Shown here: piece after piece, positions 36,701 through 48,017 of the stretch
Layout of the letters: every line of letters begins with the position of its first letter
Position numbering within the stretch: the stretch's first letter is position 1
Assembly: GCA_949987565.1 (NCBI GenBank)
Contig: OX465115.1
Span: 15,685,242-15,749,241 of the forward strand
From: Luidia sarsii
Lineage: Eukaryota > Echinodermata > Asteroidea > Paxillosida > Luidiidae
Direction of reading: 5' to 3'
DNA length: 64,000 nt
Made by a program: the position numbers and the translations under genes
Notes under the pieces: generated by a model
What the model was told of the DNA's origin: nothing
Databases searched by the model: none
What the model saw: the letters and a program-made list of their open reading frames with translations, nothing else

Positions 36701-39599
36701 TCCCATTTGTGTTAACATTTTTCCTTTTTCTGTTTGTGTGATTTTTGTCCCCATTTGTATAAAAGTTTTCCCACTTGTGTTAACATTTTTCCCATTTGTG
36801 TTAAAATGTTTCACATTTATGTGAACATTTTTCACATTTGTGTGAAAATTTTTCCTTTTCCAGTTTGTGTGATTTTTTCCCCATTTGTGTTAAAAAAATT
36901 CCCTTTTTTTCCCTTTTGGGTGATTCCCCCCCCTTTATGTGAACATTTTTCCAATTTGTGCGAAAAAATTTCCAGCTTGTGCCAGTGAAAGCTTCAATTC
37001 ATTATGGGGAAATCTTAAAAAAAAAAAATCCAGATCCCTCTCCGTGGAAAACTCAATTTCATTTTCACAACGTGTGAAAATTTTTCTCGCTCGTGTGTGT
37101 AAATCTTTCCTGCTCGAGTGACAATGTTTCCAGTTGTGTGAAAATCATTAGAACTAGTTTTTCCCTGAAAATGAAAAGTGTAAGAGTAAGATATTAAAAA
37201 CAAACTGGCAAGAATGTTCTCATCCGAGGGAAAAAACCAATTGGTTTATGCAAATGAGAAACATTGCCACAGATTTTTCCCTTTTATCCCAAAAGTGTTA
37301 GCTTTTGATCGCAATGTACCGTGCACATGCATGTAAATTACATGTACTGCATAACATGTACATAAAATTTGCAATTTATGAATTGAAAGCAAGCAAGCAA
37401 GCAAGCAGGCAATTGTAAGAAATACATTGTACGCCACAACAGGTTCCCACAATTCAGTCCCTGGTTGATCTAAGGTACTTTCCAAATTTGTTGGATGGCC
37501 AATGAGTCTGAAGTGACGAGCCATGTTTATGGTTTTGAGAAAGGTCTCTACCATCCAGGGATGTGGAGACGCTCTGCCTACCTTCCACTCCACTGATCAT
37601 CTTGACACGGTCCCTGGGCTCCACGTTGTAGTGGCCAAAGGACATGAACTCGCCGTCAGGTTTGTAAGGACCCTTCTGATAGATCCGAGCCACACTGTGC
37701 TGCCATTCAAAGCGATCATACCTGTTGGGGTGCAGACATAGTGGCAGCTCTGTTATTGCCATTGAAACATAACATTATACAGTGTTACCCATCACAGTCT
37801 ACCATCTTACTCATCACATTCTATGATCTTACTAATCACATTCTGGTCTTACCCATCACATTTTATGATCTTACCCATCACATTCTACCATCTTACTCAT
37901 CACATTCTATGATCTTACTCATCACATTCTGGTCTAACCCATCACATTCTATGATCTTACCCATCGCATTCTACCGTCTTATTCATCACATTCTATGATC
38001 TTACCCATCACATTCTATGATCTTACTCATCACCTTCTATGATCTTACCCATCACATTCTATAATCTTACTCATCACATTATATGATCTTACTCATCACA
38101 TTCTATGATCTTACTCATCTCATTCTATGATCTTACCAATCACATTCTATGACAACAATTGTATTATATAATCATCATGATTGGATTCTATAATCATATT
38201 CCATAACCAGACAACTGTACCAATTGCTTTCTTTGATTGTATCCATTACAATATATTCATACATGTACCCACCATATTCTGCTATCATCATATTCTAGCA
38301 CCTTCTAGTCAATCTTCTAACAATCATACCAATCACTTTCTATCACTACCAATCACATTCTATCACTATCAATCACATTCTATAATCCTTCCGGTAATTT
38401 TTTTTGACACACAAATCAGCTTCCACAATTCTCAGTCACATTCTATAATCATGCAAATCACATTCTTTAATCCTACCAGTCAGATTCTACATGTATAATT
38501 TATCGTATCAATCAAATTATATTATTCTACCAGTCACATTCTATAATCATGAAAGTCACATTAATTAATACCACAGATGTGTTTGATTTTGCAAATGTTA
38601 GGGCTACTGTCTTTTCTTCTCACACTTACCCGTCATATTCAGCTATCTTGCCGTAGACTTCAAAGTACTTCTCCACAAAGGAGAATGGCAAGTAGACTTC
38701 CTGTCCCTCCCTCCTGCCTTGTATCGTGTAGTCACCATTGATGAGACACTCAATCTCCTGATAGTGGATGCCAGAGGAATGCAGGTCTCCTTTCTGTAGA
38801 CTGTTGGATTGCTGGCGTGGTTTATCCTCATTGGCCTGCAGTGGAGGATTAACAAGACGAGAATAAAATGTCTGCCTTGAGAGAGAGAGAGAGAGAGAGC
38901 AGCTCTGAGTGACGTCATGGTTGATGCCGGGGGCCCTGTGCCCAGTAAACCAATTGATTTGAGGGCAAATTTCATAGAGTCACTCAAGTGTGAAAATCAC
39001 CTTGGTAATATACTGACTTAAATAGATGGAAAATGCAAATCTAAAACAAAAAGCGAGTCTGGCATTTGGATCCTAGCAGGACCATTCTCAAAGGCAGGAT
39101 GGTCGTCCTAGAAAAGCCTGACGTTCAAAGGCCTTTGAGAAAGGTCCTCCTAGGATCGAAACATCAGGCCCTCTAACTTTTGAGATTTATGTATTGCGGG
39201 TCATTTTAGTCAGTGAGCAGTTTGCAAAGTTTTTTTCAAATTTACTTTTCATATTATTTTCAGATATAAAATTCCATTCAATGGTTTCAGAAAGTGCCAA
39301 CCAACCAACCCCCTTTACCCCCACCCCACCCAGGTTGTGTCAACACTCACCGGTGCCCGGTGGTTCCTGAGACTCTGGCCAAGACTGGGTCGCTGGACGG
39401 ACTCCCCCTCGGCCTCCCCGCCCCTCTGATCCGCCTTGCTGCGCAGCTGGAGTGCCCCGCCCGGAGCCCCGCCCTCCTCCCCGCCCCCGCCGCCGCCCCG
39501 CTCCAGGCAGCCCAGCCGGTAGAAGCCGAGGTTGGAGATGATGAGGATCAGGAGGAAGACGGGCAGGCGGGAGAAGGCGCGGGGGTTCAGTAACCTCAT
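30704..39599 (-). CDS. GLCE: D-glucuronyl C5-epimerase
   Basis: GLCE converts D-glucuronate to L-iduronate in heparan sulfate in the Golgi lumen. Minus-strand exons: 39351-39599, 38630-38835, 37582-37721, 32616-32852 and 30704-31734; every phase agrees and they give 620 residues (human about 617). N-terminus: MRLLNPRAF, then a signal-anchor segment ([14 protein letters not shown], residues 14-27), then a Gly-rich stem. Later landmarks: [27 protein letters not shown] region in exon 2, [16 protein letters not shown] in exon 3, [16 protein letters not shown] in exon 4, and in exon 5 [39 protein letters not shown] and NLARWDYH, ending GVRAKHN. The tyrosines in WYEEY, TIYD and RWDYH correspond to those reported as catalytic in vertebrate enzymes. 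An in-frame ATG at 39639-39641 (MPSVSLPAIS) would add 14 residues; the 39599 start fits the family better. Confidence 0.96.
31829..31960 (+). mobile_element. SINE family B with tRNA-like head
   Basis: GGTGGTCAAGTGGTTAAGAC resembles an A box and GTCGCGGGTTAGAATCC a B box, followed by CTACCCGAGCTGCCTGAAAT, which is the reverse of the word found in the tail copies at 21318, 32103, 40408 and 60905. It lies in the last GLCE intron. Confidence 0.6.
31960..32470. mobile_element. Cluster of MITE and SINE fragments in GLCE last intron
   Basis: Two stretches share CATCGTAACTTACGATCA, GATGCATTGTAA and GGCTTTGTGAAATCC words (about 31960-32070 and 32320-32465); a similar stretch is at 48850-48930. Between them lies SINE family B in reverse (32103-32200). 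No coding. Confidence 0.5.
32480..32535. mobile_element. Short retroposon, miniature inverted dimer
   Basis: GGTTTCGATCCTAGAAGG is followed directly by TCCTGCTAGGATCAAAAC and ATCAGGCCCTCTCAATT. Two opposed partial cores are fused without the usual GCCTTTGAGAAA spacer. It is 80 bases downstream of the GLCE exon 4 donor. Confidence 0.6.
32853..33205. repeat. GGGTGGGTGGATGGGTA minisatellite abutting GLCE exon 4
   Basis: Variable 4-bp based repeats (GGGT, GGAT, GGGTGTGG) fill the 350 bases directly upstream, on the minus strand, of the exon 4 acceptor at 32853. On the transcribed strand they read CACCCACCCATCCACC, so the array itself supplies the pyrimidine-rich region before the splice site. 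Confidence 0.85.
35083..35235. mobile_element. Short retroposon, head-to-head dimer
   Basis: A reverse core (GTTTCGATCCTAGCAGGACC) is followed by a forward, near full-length unit (TTGCTAGGATCGAAACGTC, AGGCCCTCTAATTTTTGAG, then ATTTTAGTCAGTGAGCAG and TTTGCAACAGTTTATGT). It is the clearest view of the complete 3' half. The flanks are AT-rich and the target duplication is unclear. Confidence 0.7.
35885..36065 (+). repeat. Dispersed repeat, second copy of 1035-1210
   Basis: Shared words include GCACTTCCTGTCAGTCAGAG, GGAG(C/T)(G/C)TTCCCACAC, TAGA..TGATTATTT and GATTCA.ATCCCACT. Identity is moderate; element type unknown. Confidence 0.5.
36595..36975. repeat. 22-bp minisatellite, GLCE intron 3
   Basis: About 16 degenerate units of CATTTGTGTGAACATTTTTCC; members differ by base substitutions and by small insertions such as TTTTCC to TTTTTTCC. 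The pattern CATTTGTGT is most conserved. Confidence 0.85.
37784..38160. repeat. 22-bp minisatellite, GLCE intron 2
   Basis: About 16 units of CATCACATTCTATGATCTTAC with variants (TACCATC, GGTC). Scattered single units continue to about 38560. The array lies between coding exons 2 and 3. Confidence 0.9.
39060..39230. mobile_element. Short retroposon, head-to-head dimer in GLCE intron 1
   Basis: A reverse core (TTTGGATCCTAGCAGGACC) and, after about 45 bases, a forward unit (CCTTTGAGAAAGGTCCTCC, TAGGATCGAAACATCAGG, TCATTTTAGTCAGTGAGCAG, TTTGCAAAG). It ends 120 bases before the GLCE exon 1 donor. Confidence 0.65.
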
Positions 39600-41611
39600 G
39601 TCAGGGGCGGCGGAGATGGCGGGGAGGGAAACGGAGGGCATGTGATGGCCAGGGAGAGCGGCGACTCCCTGGGGCAACCTGCCCAAACAAATGCATCAAG
39701 GTCAACCACAAATACAGTACATGTACATTTGAAATAATACCACATAACAGTTGAAAGTTTCCATGGTGACAAACCAAGTCGGAGGTTTCCGGTGACACCC
39801 TGTACATCTCTTAAGAGAAGGAGTATGGCTCAGAAAAGAGCCTACACTGTACATCTGTTAAGAGATGGAGTCACACCGCCCACACGGCTCTATTAAAAGG
39901 CTCCTTCTCTTAAGAGATGATGTACAGTACATGTACATGGTGTCACTGCAAACCTCCTAGTCCTACTTCTACTAGTACTACATGTACATGTACAGTGTAT
40001 ACATACAGGCGTGCAGACAAGTACCCACCAACAGAAGTCTTCTAAAAGTAAAGATTGTTTCGAAAAATGGAAACCCTATGGATAGTGGATACATGTACAT
40101 GTATGTACTATGTATGTACACATACATTTTGATATGTGATTAACATACAGAATAGTCAAAACAAATCGATGAAAAACTGACTGGGAACTTCTGTATGTTT
40201 CCCTGCACATGCCACTCTCAAGGACACACCCACCATTTAACCACAACTACTAACCCCAATGGGGTTTTGAATAGCAATTAGTTGGACAGTTGGAATGGTC
40301 CTATTGTTGTCCAGACACCATGGTGCTATACACTGCTATTGCTCCATGCAGATACTGACCATGAAGCTACAGCGCATTCTACAGTACATGTATATTATTT
40401 CTGTAGTGCTGTAATTCAATGAGGATTTACCCTACTTCATGCTATTACTATTAGTACTGACTACTGTGTGCTTAGTTCCTTACCAGATTGCCAGCTGAAA
40501 AAAAAATACAGGCAGCTCGTGACCATGTGGTCGTGTGGCGGATTCAAATCTGTACAGCAGAATGCACTGCATTGCATCATAAACATAATATGATATAGGG
40601 CCTAGATGCCATATGCTATCATACACACATGTACATGTACATGTAAGTAGCTGAATACTGTACATTACGATATTGTAGCATTGTACATGTGTTCTGATAG
40701 AACTCACCCAGTTGGCATAAATATGCAGTCAGTCTACAAAATCAGGATCTTACAGTTACATGTGGTTAAGGGATTGGAGTTTATCTCATCAATTGGAGGT
40801 TAATTGTACAGTACAGGAAGGGTTTGTGTGGACGATGGTGCAACCGTGGTGCGACAGGAAAGGATCAAGATGTATACATGTACAGGATTTGTGAGATTCA
40901 GAAGTGGGACCCGTATGGTGGGTTCATTAATTGGGGAAGGGGAGAGGGCAGATGGGGATTGGTTGGGTTCAGGAAAATAGTTCAGGTCTTGAGGACTGAG
41001 GGTAGACTTTGTATGTATTTGTGCGGATGAAACTTGACAGGAAGAACCATATGAATGCATGACAAAAATGTACAGGGATTCTGTGCATTCATGTTTCATA
41101 CTGTACAGTGCACATTGTACCGTACACATTGTACAATGTACAGTACATGTACAGTGTGTACATGACTACATGTACAATGTACAGTACATAATGTGGAAAG
41201 TTTGCGGTGACACTACATGTATGTTTCATGTACAAATACATGTGCATAGGAACAGTATGTACAGTACATGTACATGTACATGTACATGTGCATTACTGCA
41301 TAGTACTGGTACATGTACATTTCATCTGTAAGTTATTTATCTGTGATAGAGTACGGCTCTAAAAGGAACATGTACTGTGTACTACTGTACATATGTACAT
41401 GTACATGTTCACAAATGTATCTCGGTGGAAGGTATGCGGTGACATCATTTACAGACCTGTGTAACATATCTCTTTTGAGATGGAGGTTGGCTTGTAAGAT
41501 ACTGAAAGTTGTAAGGGAGCTGGTAACTCTCACAAGAGACGTGCTACATAGTGTCACCTCAAACATTCCACTTGGTTCAATATGAAGGGGTTGTTCATCG
41601 CGGTGGTGCAG

Positions 41612-41677
41612 ATAAGTGGAAAGGGTGATCAAAGTCACGCGACACATCAAGTGACTTTGATCACCCTTTCCACTTAT
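41612..41677. other. Perfect 27-bp hairpin
   Basis: The arm ATAAGTGGAAAGGG continuing TGATCAAAGTCAC (41612-41638) is exactly reverse-complementary to 41651-41677, around a 12-base loop. It lies in non-coding DNA next to a GTTTGCGGTGACACC-family element. It could be a fold-back element core or an RNA hairpin; nothing decides between these. Confidence 0.75.
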
Positions 41678-42044
41678 TCCACTTGGTATTGTACTTTCAC
41701 CATGCAAACCCTCAAATTTGATCTACATAATGTACATGTACAGTGTACATAATCTATGAGCATGAATGTACGTACATGTATGTACACACGTATACATGTA
41801 CTATGTACATGTACGTACGTATGACTGTAGTTCATGTTACTGGTACTTGAAACATGTATGGGCATGTATGGCCTATGGGCATGTGGTAATTATTGCACAC
41901 CACCAATGCAGCTCATAAATGGTCTTCTGAAAGACGCAAGATGTAGCGAAGGAAAGGACGTACACAGAGCCTCGTTCCTGCACATCTAACCACTCTGCAT
42001 CCTGGGACCAATCTTTTGCTCCTTATTGCACCATTTTCAAATCT

Positions 42045-42315
42045 CAAACAAACCAAGGAAAAACTGACTGGGAACTTTTGAACAAATTGAAAAATTGGCA
42101 AAGAAATTTTTTGACTGGACAGGGACTTGAACCTGAGACGTTTGGATTAACGTACCAGTGCTCTTTCATCTGAGCTATCCAGCCCTTAGATGGTGGCTTT
42201 CCCTAAATAGTCAACTAGTCTTCGCCGTGGTGGGGCACCAGTCAGAAGCAATTCAACCATTAACTGCCGTATAATGTATCTCCAGGGATCACACCCCCGC
42301 TTTCATTCTGATCAA
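42045..42315 (-). mobile_element. tRNA-derived SINE, family A (most complete copy)
   Basis: On the minus strand in order: CGGGGGTGTGATCCCTGGAG, GACTGGTGCCCCACC, GACTAGTTGACTATTTAGGG, CCACCATCTAAGGGCTGGAT, AGCTCAGATGAAAGAGCAC, GGTTCAAGTCCCTGTCC, then a tail with TTTCTTTGCCAATTTTTC and AAAGTTCCCAGTCAG. The A- and B-box-like words mark a tRNA origin. The tail alone recurs at 21225-21285, 40150-40195, 42405-42450 and 59960-60035. Confidence 0.75.
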
Positions 42316-43559
42316 TGCTAGCAACCAGTTGTTGTAAAACTAGCTACAGCAGCTCGGGGATCACAGAAAGTGGATGCAGCTTTTTCAATTCAAGTCAAAC
42401 AAACAAAAGAAAAACTGACTGGGAATTTTTGAACAGATTTTCAAATCTTGCTAAACATACCGGGAACAATAAATACATAATTTGCACAATCCAGTCAAAC
42501 CTAGCAAAATTAGACGTCTGTGTGACTTTTGTTAGGCTACACATTGGTTTGTGTTAGGCTGAAAAGAGAGCTGTTGTTTGAAAACTTGGACAATAGTGGT
42601 GTCCGGATTCGGAGGGCCCGGTGCATAGCGACACCACCAACGCTCTGAATTCGGAGGTCCCGCCACAAAGAGGTTAAAGTCTTGTGACTAGGCAGACCAG
42701 CTGAAAAAACAACCACCAATCTGAAGGCCGAATCCATGTGTTGAGGTGAAGAACTAATTGATCAATTAATTTCCTTGCGTATTATTCAGTGTTCCAGAGG
42801 GCAAGGGGGAAAAGGAGACCTTGTCTGGGTTATGATGGCCTGAAAAAGCCCTGAATGATGTTGTGATCCACGCCGGACCTTTTCTAAAGAGGCAGAGAGA
42901 AAGTCTTGAGAGAATGGTCCTTGGTCCTTGAAGAGTTGAAATTTGCAGGGTCATGGCTGAGGTCATACTCATACTCATAGAGCTAAGGACCTATCACAAC
43001 CAGCCTTACGCTTACGCTATTGTCGCTAATGCTCATAATATGCATCAACAACTGCTTCTGCTTTGAGACTATGCTGATCTCGTTCTCTGTGCTACACTGT
43101 GGTCTAGGTCTCTTTGTCAGGGTGGGGGCGCCAGTCAGAAGAATCTAACCCTTTCGGTACCAATTGTTGAGTTTACTCGACAAGATCGCACAATAAGGAT
43201 TCGGATGTTCTTTACTCTACACACTCTTGCACTGATTTTCATATAGTGTGAGTGTTTGAGCGCCCATGCACACATTGAGCCCTGCGAGTGTTTCCTGAAC
43301 AGCGCAAAGCAATGTCCGGACATCTCTTTTCGAGATAAAAAAACATTCTTGTAATGAAATATAACCTAAAACTAGTAATACTAATAGTAATATAGTACTA
43401 CTACTAATACTATTGTGTGTTAAGGCTGTGCCAATTAATATGACCCTACTTCTAATTAATACACTTGTGTGACTAGTAGTACTACTACTAGTAGCAAAAA
43501 TCTTATACTAGTGCGCTTATGCGTAAGATAACCTACTCTTGCGAGATCACATGCATCCG

Positions 43560-43777
43560 GGTGAAGTACACACTGGGCGCCATTTTAGTAAGCAAAGTCG
43601 CACACATTCTCTCCATTTCGTGGTCACATCACATTGAAAGTTATCATATTCTGTTCACGCATCTAAAGTTGTATCTTTTTTTTATTGTTTGTGACTGTCT
43701 CGCTTCATTTCCGGAGCACCGAAAGCAGACGACAGATTCTGTTGCTTACTAAAATGGCGCCCAGTGCGTACTTCACC
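43560..43777. mobile_element. MITE with 35-bp terminal inverted repeats
   Basis: The left end GGTGAAGTACACACTGGGCG continues CCATTTTAGTAAGCAA; the right end, reversed, is GGTGAAGTACGCACTGGGCG with CCATTTTAGTAAGCAA. Total 218 bp and no coding capacity. The ends differ by one base in about 35, so it may be recent. Confidence 0.75.
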
Positions 43778-44247
43778 TTTTGCTCATAGTAATCTGTATC
43801 AATAATAATTATACGGAGTAATGTACTGTATAATGTACTGTACTTCCTGGGACACTAGGAAATGTTGAACACAAAGAACAACATTCCAAAGCCAGTTATC
43901 ATCCAGCAAACAGGGACCCGATCACCCAAACTCCCTCTATCCCTTACCAGGCCCCTTCTCAGGCCGACAGAAACCAAACTCACCTTCATAAATTCCCCGA
44001 CTATTCCTGCCTTGGTGTCCGGTCAAAATAAACGAGAATCAAAACATTGAGCAGTGCCAGAGCTGTGCACGGTACAGCGCCTGAGTGCAGTGACGTAACG
44101 TGTAGATCATGTTGGCATCATCACTCCACCATCACAGACCAAAGACAAGAGATCCCAGTCTTACATAGACGATCGCCAGCAAAGGACAGGTCTTCAAGTA
44201 GAAGGTGCGGAGGATAGAAGAGAATTCACTCCGGGTAGGTGACTTAC

Positions 44248-44372
44248 GTCTTCATTTCTTCGAAGAGGAATTAGTGAGCAAAACGGTACAGGACGGCAGT
44301 CTAGAAATTTTGATCGCTTTTCAGGCAGTGTTAAAAGCCCCGTGTCAATCCTCTGGCAACAGAGGGCGCTCT
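44248..44372 (-). promoter_or_regulatory. Candidate non-coding first exon and promoter of GLCE
   Basis: On the minus strand GAAGAAATGAAGAC is followed by a good donor (GTAAGTCACC, from 44247). About 110-150 bases upstream are two CTCF-like words (ACAGAGGGCGCTC at 44360-44372 and AAGGGGGCGCTA at 44398-44409). GLCE coding exon 1 has its own acceptor at 39679 (TTTGGGCAG), so an upstream non-coding exon must exist. Joining this one does not extend the GLCE frame, in keeping with a UTR. Position is a guess from the signals only. Confidence 0.3.
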
Positions 44373-44624
44373 GGTCCATTCTGGGCATTTTTGTCAAAAG
44401 GGGGCGCTATACAGGGTCACAATCACAGAGCTCTGTGGTCACAACCAAGACTTGATTTGACCATTTTAGTATTATTTTTTCCACCGAGATTTCCCCTTGC
44501 TTTTAAGTTAGGTTCAGAAACAACTTTACCAATTCTTGGTTACGAACTTATGACCGCCAAAACTTACCCTAGAGTGTATGAGGATGTGTAACATCCCTCC
44601 AATTATACAAAAGCAATTTGAAAA

Positions 44625-44770
44625 ATACAAAAGCAATTTGAAAAATTGGCAAAGAAAATTTTGATTTGACCGGGACTTGAACCCGAGACCTCTGGATTAA
44701 TGTACCAGTGTTTTTCCATCTGAGCTATCCAGCCCTTAGATGGTGGCCTCCCGCACATTCAACTAGTCTA
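44625..44770 (-). mobile_element. tRNA-derived SINE, family A
   Basis: On the minus strand: CACCATCTAAGGGCTGGAT, AGCTCAGATGGAAAAACAC, CCAGAGGTCTCGGGTTCAAG, TCCCGGTCAAATC. It has the best-preserved T-stem of the family but a weak D-stem. Confidence 0.7.
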
Positions 44771-45154
44771 GATAGAGACAAGATGCTCAACTGCTTCTCT
44801 TAATACTCTTAAATCTGACAATGATCAACATTACAGGACATCAAATTATTTATTTTCATGTTTATTATTTTTATTTTATTCTCTTAATACACTTGCCAAT
44901 CAATATTTTGATTTTCCAACTCGCTTAATGCTGATGGCATAAAATCTATTTATAGGATCATTTCAAGCGATGAATCTATCCTACACATGAATAGTAAAAC
45001 GAACATGATTTTTTGCCCTCAACTCTGAAAAAGCAACGGAATTAACATGGCATAAAATAGTCCATTTTAGAGTAATTAATCAAGCCCTATGCAGTAGTCC
45101 TTTTTATGGCTTTAAAACTAACAAAAACAGAAGATAGACTAGACAAAATCAAGA

Positions 45155-45545
45155 CAGGTAGAGAGAAAGGGACAATGTCTAAGACATGGGCAATGACAGA
45201 TACAAGGGACAGGGACAGGGGTAGGGACAGGGACAGGTACAGAGAAAGGGACAATGTCTAAGACATGGGCAATGACAGATACAAGGGACAGGGACAGGGG
45301 TAGGGACAGGGACAGGTACAGAGAAAGGGACAATGTCTAAGACATGGGCAATGACAGATACAAGGGACAGGGGTAGGGACAGGGACAGGTACAGAGAAAG
45401 GGACAATGTCTAAGACATGGACAATGACATATACAAGGGACAGGGAGAGGGATAGGGACAAGGGGGTAGGGACAAGGACAGGGATAGCAAGAGCGACGAG
45501 GGCAGGGTATTTGATGAGCCAGGGACAAAGACAGTGACAATGTCA
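45155..45545. repeat. 79-bp tandem repeat
   Basis: About four copies, marked by TCTAAGACATGGGCAATGAC at 45178, 45257, 45336 and (variant) 45409, so the spacing is 79, 79 and 73. Each unit has an inner 6-bp GGGACA repeat. The array ends in degenerate GGGACA units. Confidence 0.85.
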
Positions 45546-47479
45546 GTGACAGGTAACATGATTAAAAAAAAAAAAATCCCTAAATCCCGAAATGGGACTC
45601 ATGTTTATCAGTAAGTATGCTCAAACTGTAAGCTTCAGCCAAAAGTTGTCTTACAGTCCTATCAATTTTTGAGACCAAATCGCAAGCCTTGCAATGAAAC
45701 AAATCCAGACGATGCACCCAATTGCATATGGAACCACAATGTGAGGGCCAGAGCACGACTAAAGATCCAAAGGCATAATCAAAGAAACATAACCTCCAAA
45801 AATACACCATACCTTTTCACACTCGGTACATGCTACACGATTACACTTTACGACAACGGTATTTAGGAATGCCATTTACAGCAAGAATCAGATCAGCAAT
45901 TGGACAGCCAAATCAATGACTAGGTGGTTGCTGTCACTCATACTGGAACCCCTTCCCCCTTGTACGGTCTTCCAGACTCCCACACCGAACCAGAAGGACA
46001 AGGGACCAAAAGCTGAGCAATCGTTCCATAAGAAGCACACCATTATGACTGGGAGTTGTTCCTTAAAGAACTCCTACCAGTCACATTAATCACCCAGATG
46101 CAAAGCTCACACATTAAGATTTTAGAGAGCCCAACATCGCCATGTCAGCGGCTGCTTTATCTTTCAAAATGTAGAAAGGCAAGAGTTCGAAGGTCCCAGC
46201 TATACAGAGAGATCCTGGTAGGATTGAAATGATAGGCCAAGTAAATATAATCAAACGATAAATTGATTGAAACAACTTATTTTCGCTGTTTCCAGCCGTT
46301 GAACCTCGCACATGCACATCCTACATATCGTACCACACTTAAAAACGACTGCAAGTTAGACTACCATTCTTTAGAAAAAGAAAATTAAAAAAAGTGGCCC
46401 GCATCCTCCTCTTTTCAAAAAGTTTGGATGAGAAACTAATTATTTTTGTTTTACTTGGCCTAAATTTGTGGTTTTTTTTTATTAGGTCGCCAAAGAGTTG
46501 AAATAAAATTTGAGGTGAGTTGGTTTGACATGTATGCTAATTACCTTAATTACCTCTAGATGATTACCTACCACTTGCCTTTTCATTATGTGACGACCAA
46601 TATGACTCCCTCAATTTCAAGCGTTGCAACGGCCTGTCACTTTGGACCATCTCACACAGAACAGGGGGACACTACATCATGCCTCTCAGCCCAACCCCAA
46701 TCATAAATATCTGGTTTTGATTTCCGTTTTCTTTTGTACAAAATTTACAGATGTATGACAGGACTTGACTTTGCTTTGATTTGATACCGGCTTAGATGAG
46801 GAGGTTGCATGAATTCCCTTCAATTTGCTGCGTCAGAAAGAACTGTCCTTTCCAGAATTTCCAGACCACTGTTGCAACAAGTTGAGAGAAATCTGCAAGA
46901 CAATTATCCAAACTATTCATGTTCATATCCATCAAGGAGCCTCTTTTAAATTACAATGAAAAATAAAATTTAAGTTTTATTTAGATGGTCAAGTAAAAGG
47001 TAATAACGGCAATGGTATAGCTGTGTCTGTTGGGTGATTCTTCGCCCGTCTCTCATCCTCGGAACTTGGAGAGGTTCGAATCCAACCACGCACAAGGAGT
47101 TAGATCAGGACAGGATCCCTTAGATGTATCTTATAAAAACATCTGAACATTTGACAGATTTGTCTCCGGGGGTTTCCAATACCACCTTCTTCTTTCCTGT
47201 CTTCATCATCATCCATATCTGCATGAAACTCATCACTATCATCTTCTCCCTCAACCTCATCATTCTCTTCCTCCTCCTCATCCTTCTCATCCTCCACAAC
47301 CTCTTCCTCCTCAACCTCATCCTTCTCCTCCTCTTCCTCCTTCTCATAATCCAAGCAATGGTTTCCCATTCCTGTCAGCCTTTTCAGCTCACCATATCTC
47401 CATGAAGGTGCTTTTCTCTTTTTAGGAATTGCATTCAAATATCCCCCAAAAATGAATAAATAAATTCTTTTAAAAACCT

Positions 47480-47721
47480 GGGCCCAATTTCATAGAGCCG
47501 CTTAAGCTTCAAAATCTGCTAAGTAGGAAAAGTCTTCCTCGTGTATAAGCAAGGATTACAAACTGCCCTGCGATGTGATGTCCATTGCTTTTGACTTGTA
47601 TTCCACTCTTCTTTACTTAGCATGAAACAAAAGTAAAAATTTGGTTGGCAAGGTGATCCTATGGCTCTTGACTTTTTGTGCTTCAGCAAATTTGGCGCCT
47701 AAGCGACTCTATGAAATTGGG
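47480..47721. mobile_element. Palindromic MITE, uninterrupted copy (242 bp)
   Basis: The ends are GGGCCCAATTTCATAGAGCC with GCTTAAGC and, inverted, GCGCCTAAGCGACTCTATGA with AATTGGGG. Read on the minus strand it aligns with the copy at 7685-8027 (GAAGAGTGGAATACAAGTC and AAAAGCAATGGACATCA are shared). Confidence 0.7.
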
Positions 47722-47911
47722 GATAAGGCAAAAAAAAAAAAGTTCTCCTTCCGATTACATGACATTTCAAAATAGGGTAGGTAGGTAGGGAATTTTTTTT
47801 GGGGGTGTTTATTTTTTTTTTGGTGTACAATCATAATGGAGGCATCTGCATGTGGTCAAGCCTTAACACGATTAAATTACACATTGAATTGTTATCATCA
47901 TTATTTCCCAA

Positions 47912-48017
47912 AGTGATATACAAAAATGTTGCAAACTGACTAAAATTACCAAAATGCAAATCTTAAAATTTAGTGGGCCTGACAATTCGATCCTAACAGG
48001 ACCTTTCTCAAAGGCAG
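47912..48017 (-). mobile_element. Short retroposon, monomer with 15-bp target duplication
   Basis: This 106-bp insert is flanked by a perfect 15-bp direct repeat, ATCATTATTTCCCAA (47897-47911 and 48018-48032). Read on the minus strand it runs CTGCCTTTGAGAAAGG, TCCTGTTAGGATCGAATTG, TCAGGCCCACTAAATTTT, AAGATTTGCATTTTGG, TAATTTTAGTCAGTTTGC, AACATTTTTGTATATCAC. No poly-A tail and no open frame. It gives the likely full-length unit of the family. Confidence 0.85.

Larger units (their letters stand above)
33206..37581. other. GLCE intron 3
   Basis: A 4.7-kb intron in total with no additional exon seen. It holds a cluster of TACATGTAC dyads at about 34910-35060 and 35320-35380, a head-to-head short-retroposon pair at about 35083-35235, a copy of the repeat also found at 1035-1210 (35885-36065), and a 22-bp minisatellite at 36595-36975. 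Confidence 0.6.

Noticed and set aside
47100..47438. A 112-residue Glu-rich frame (minus)
   Set aside because: Made by a GAA/GAG-rich low-complexity stretch; no homology, splice context or codon bias of neighbouring genes.
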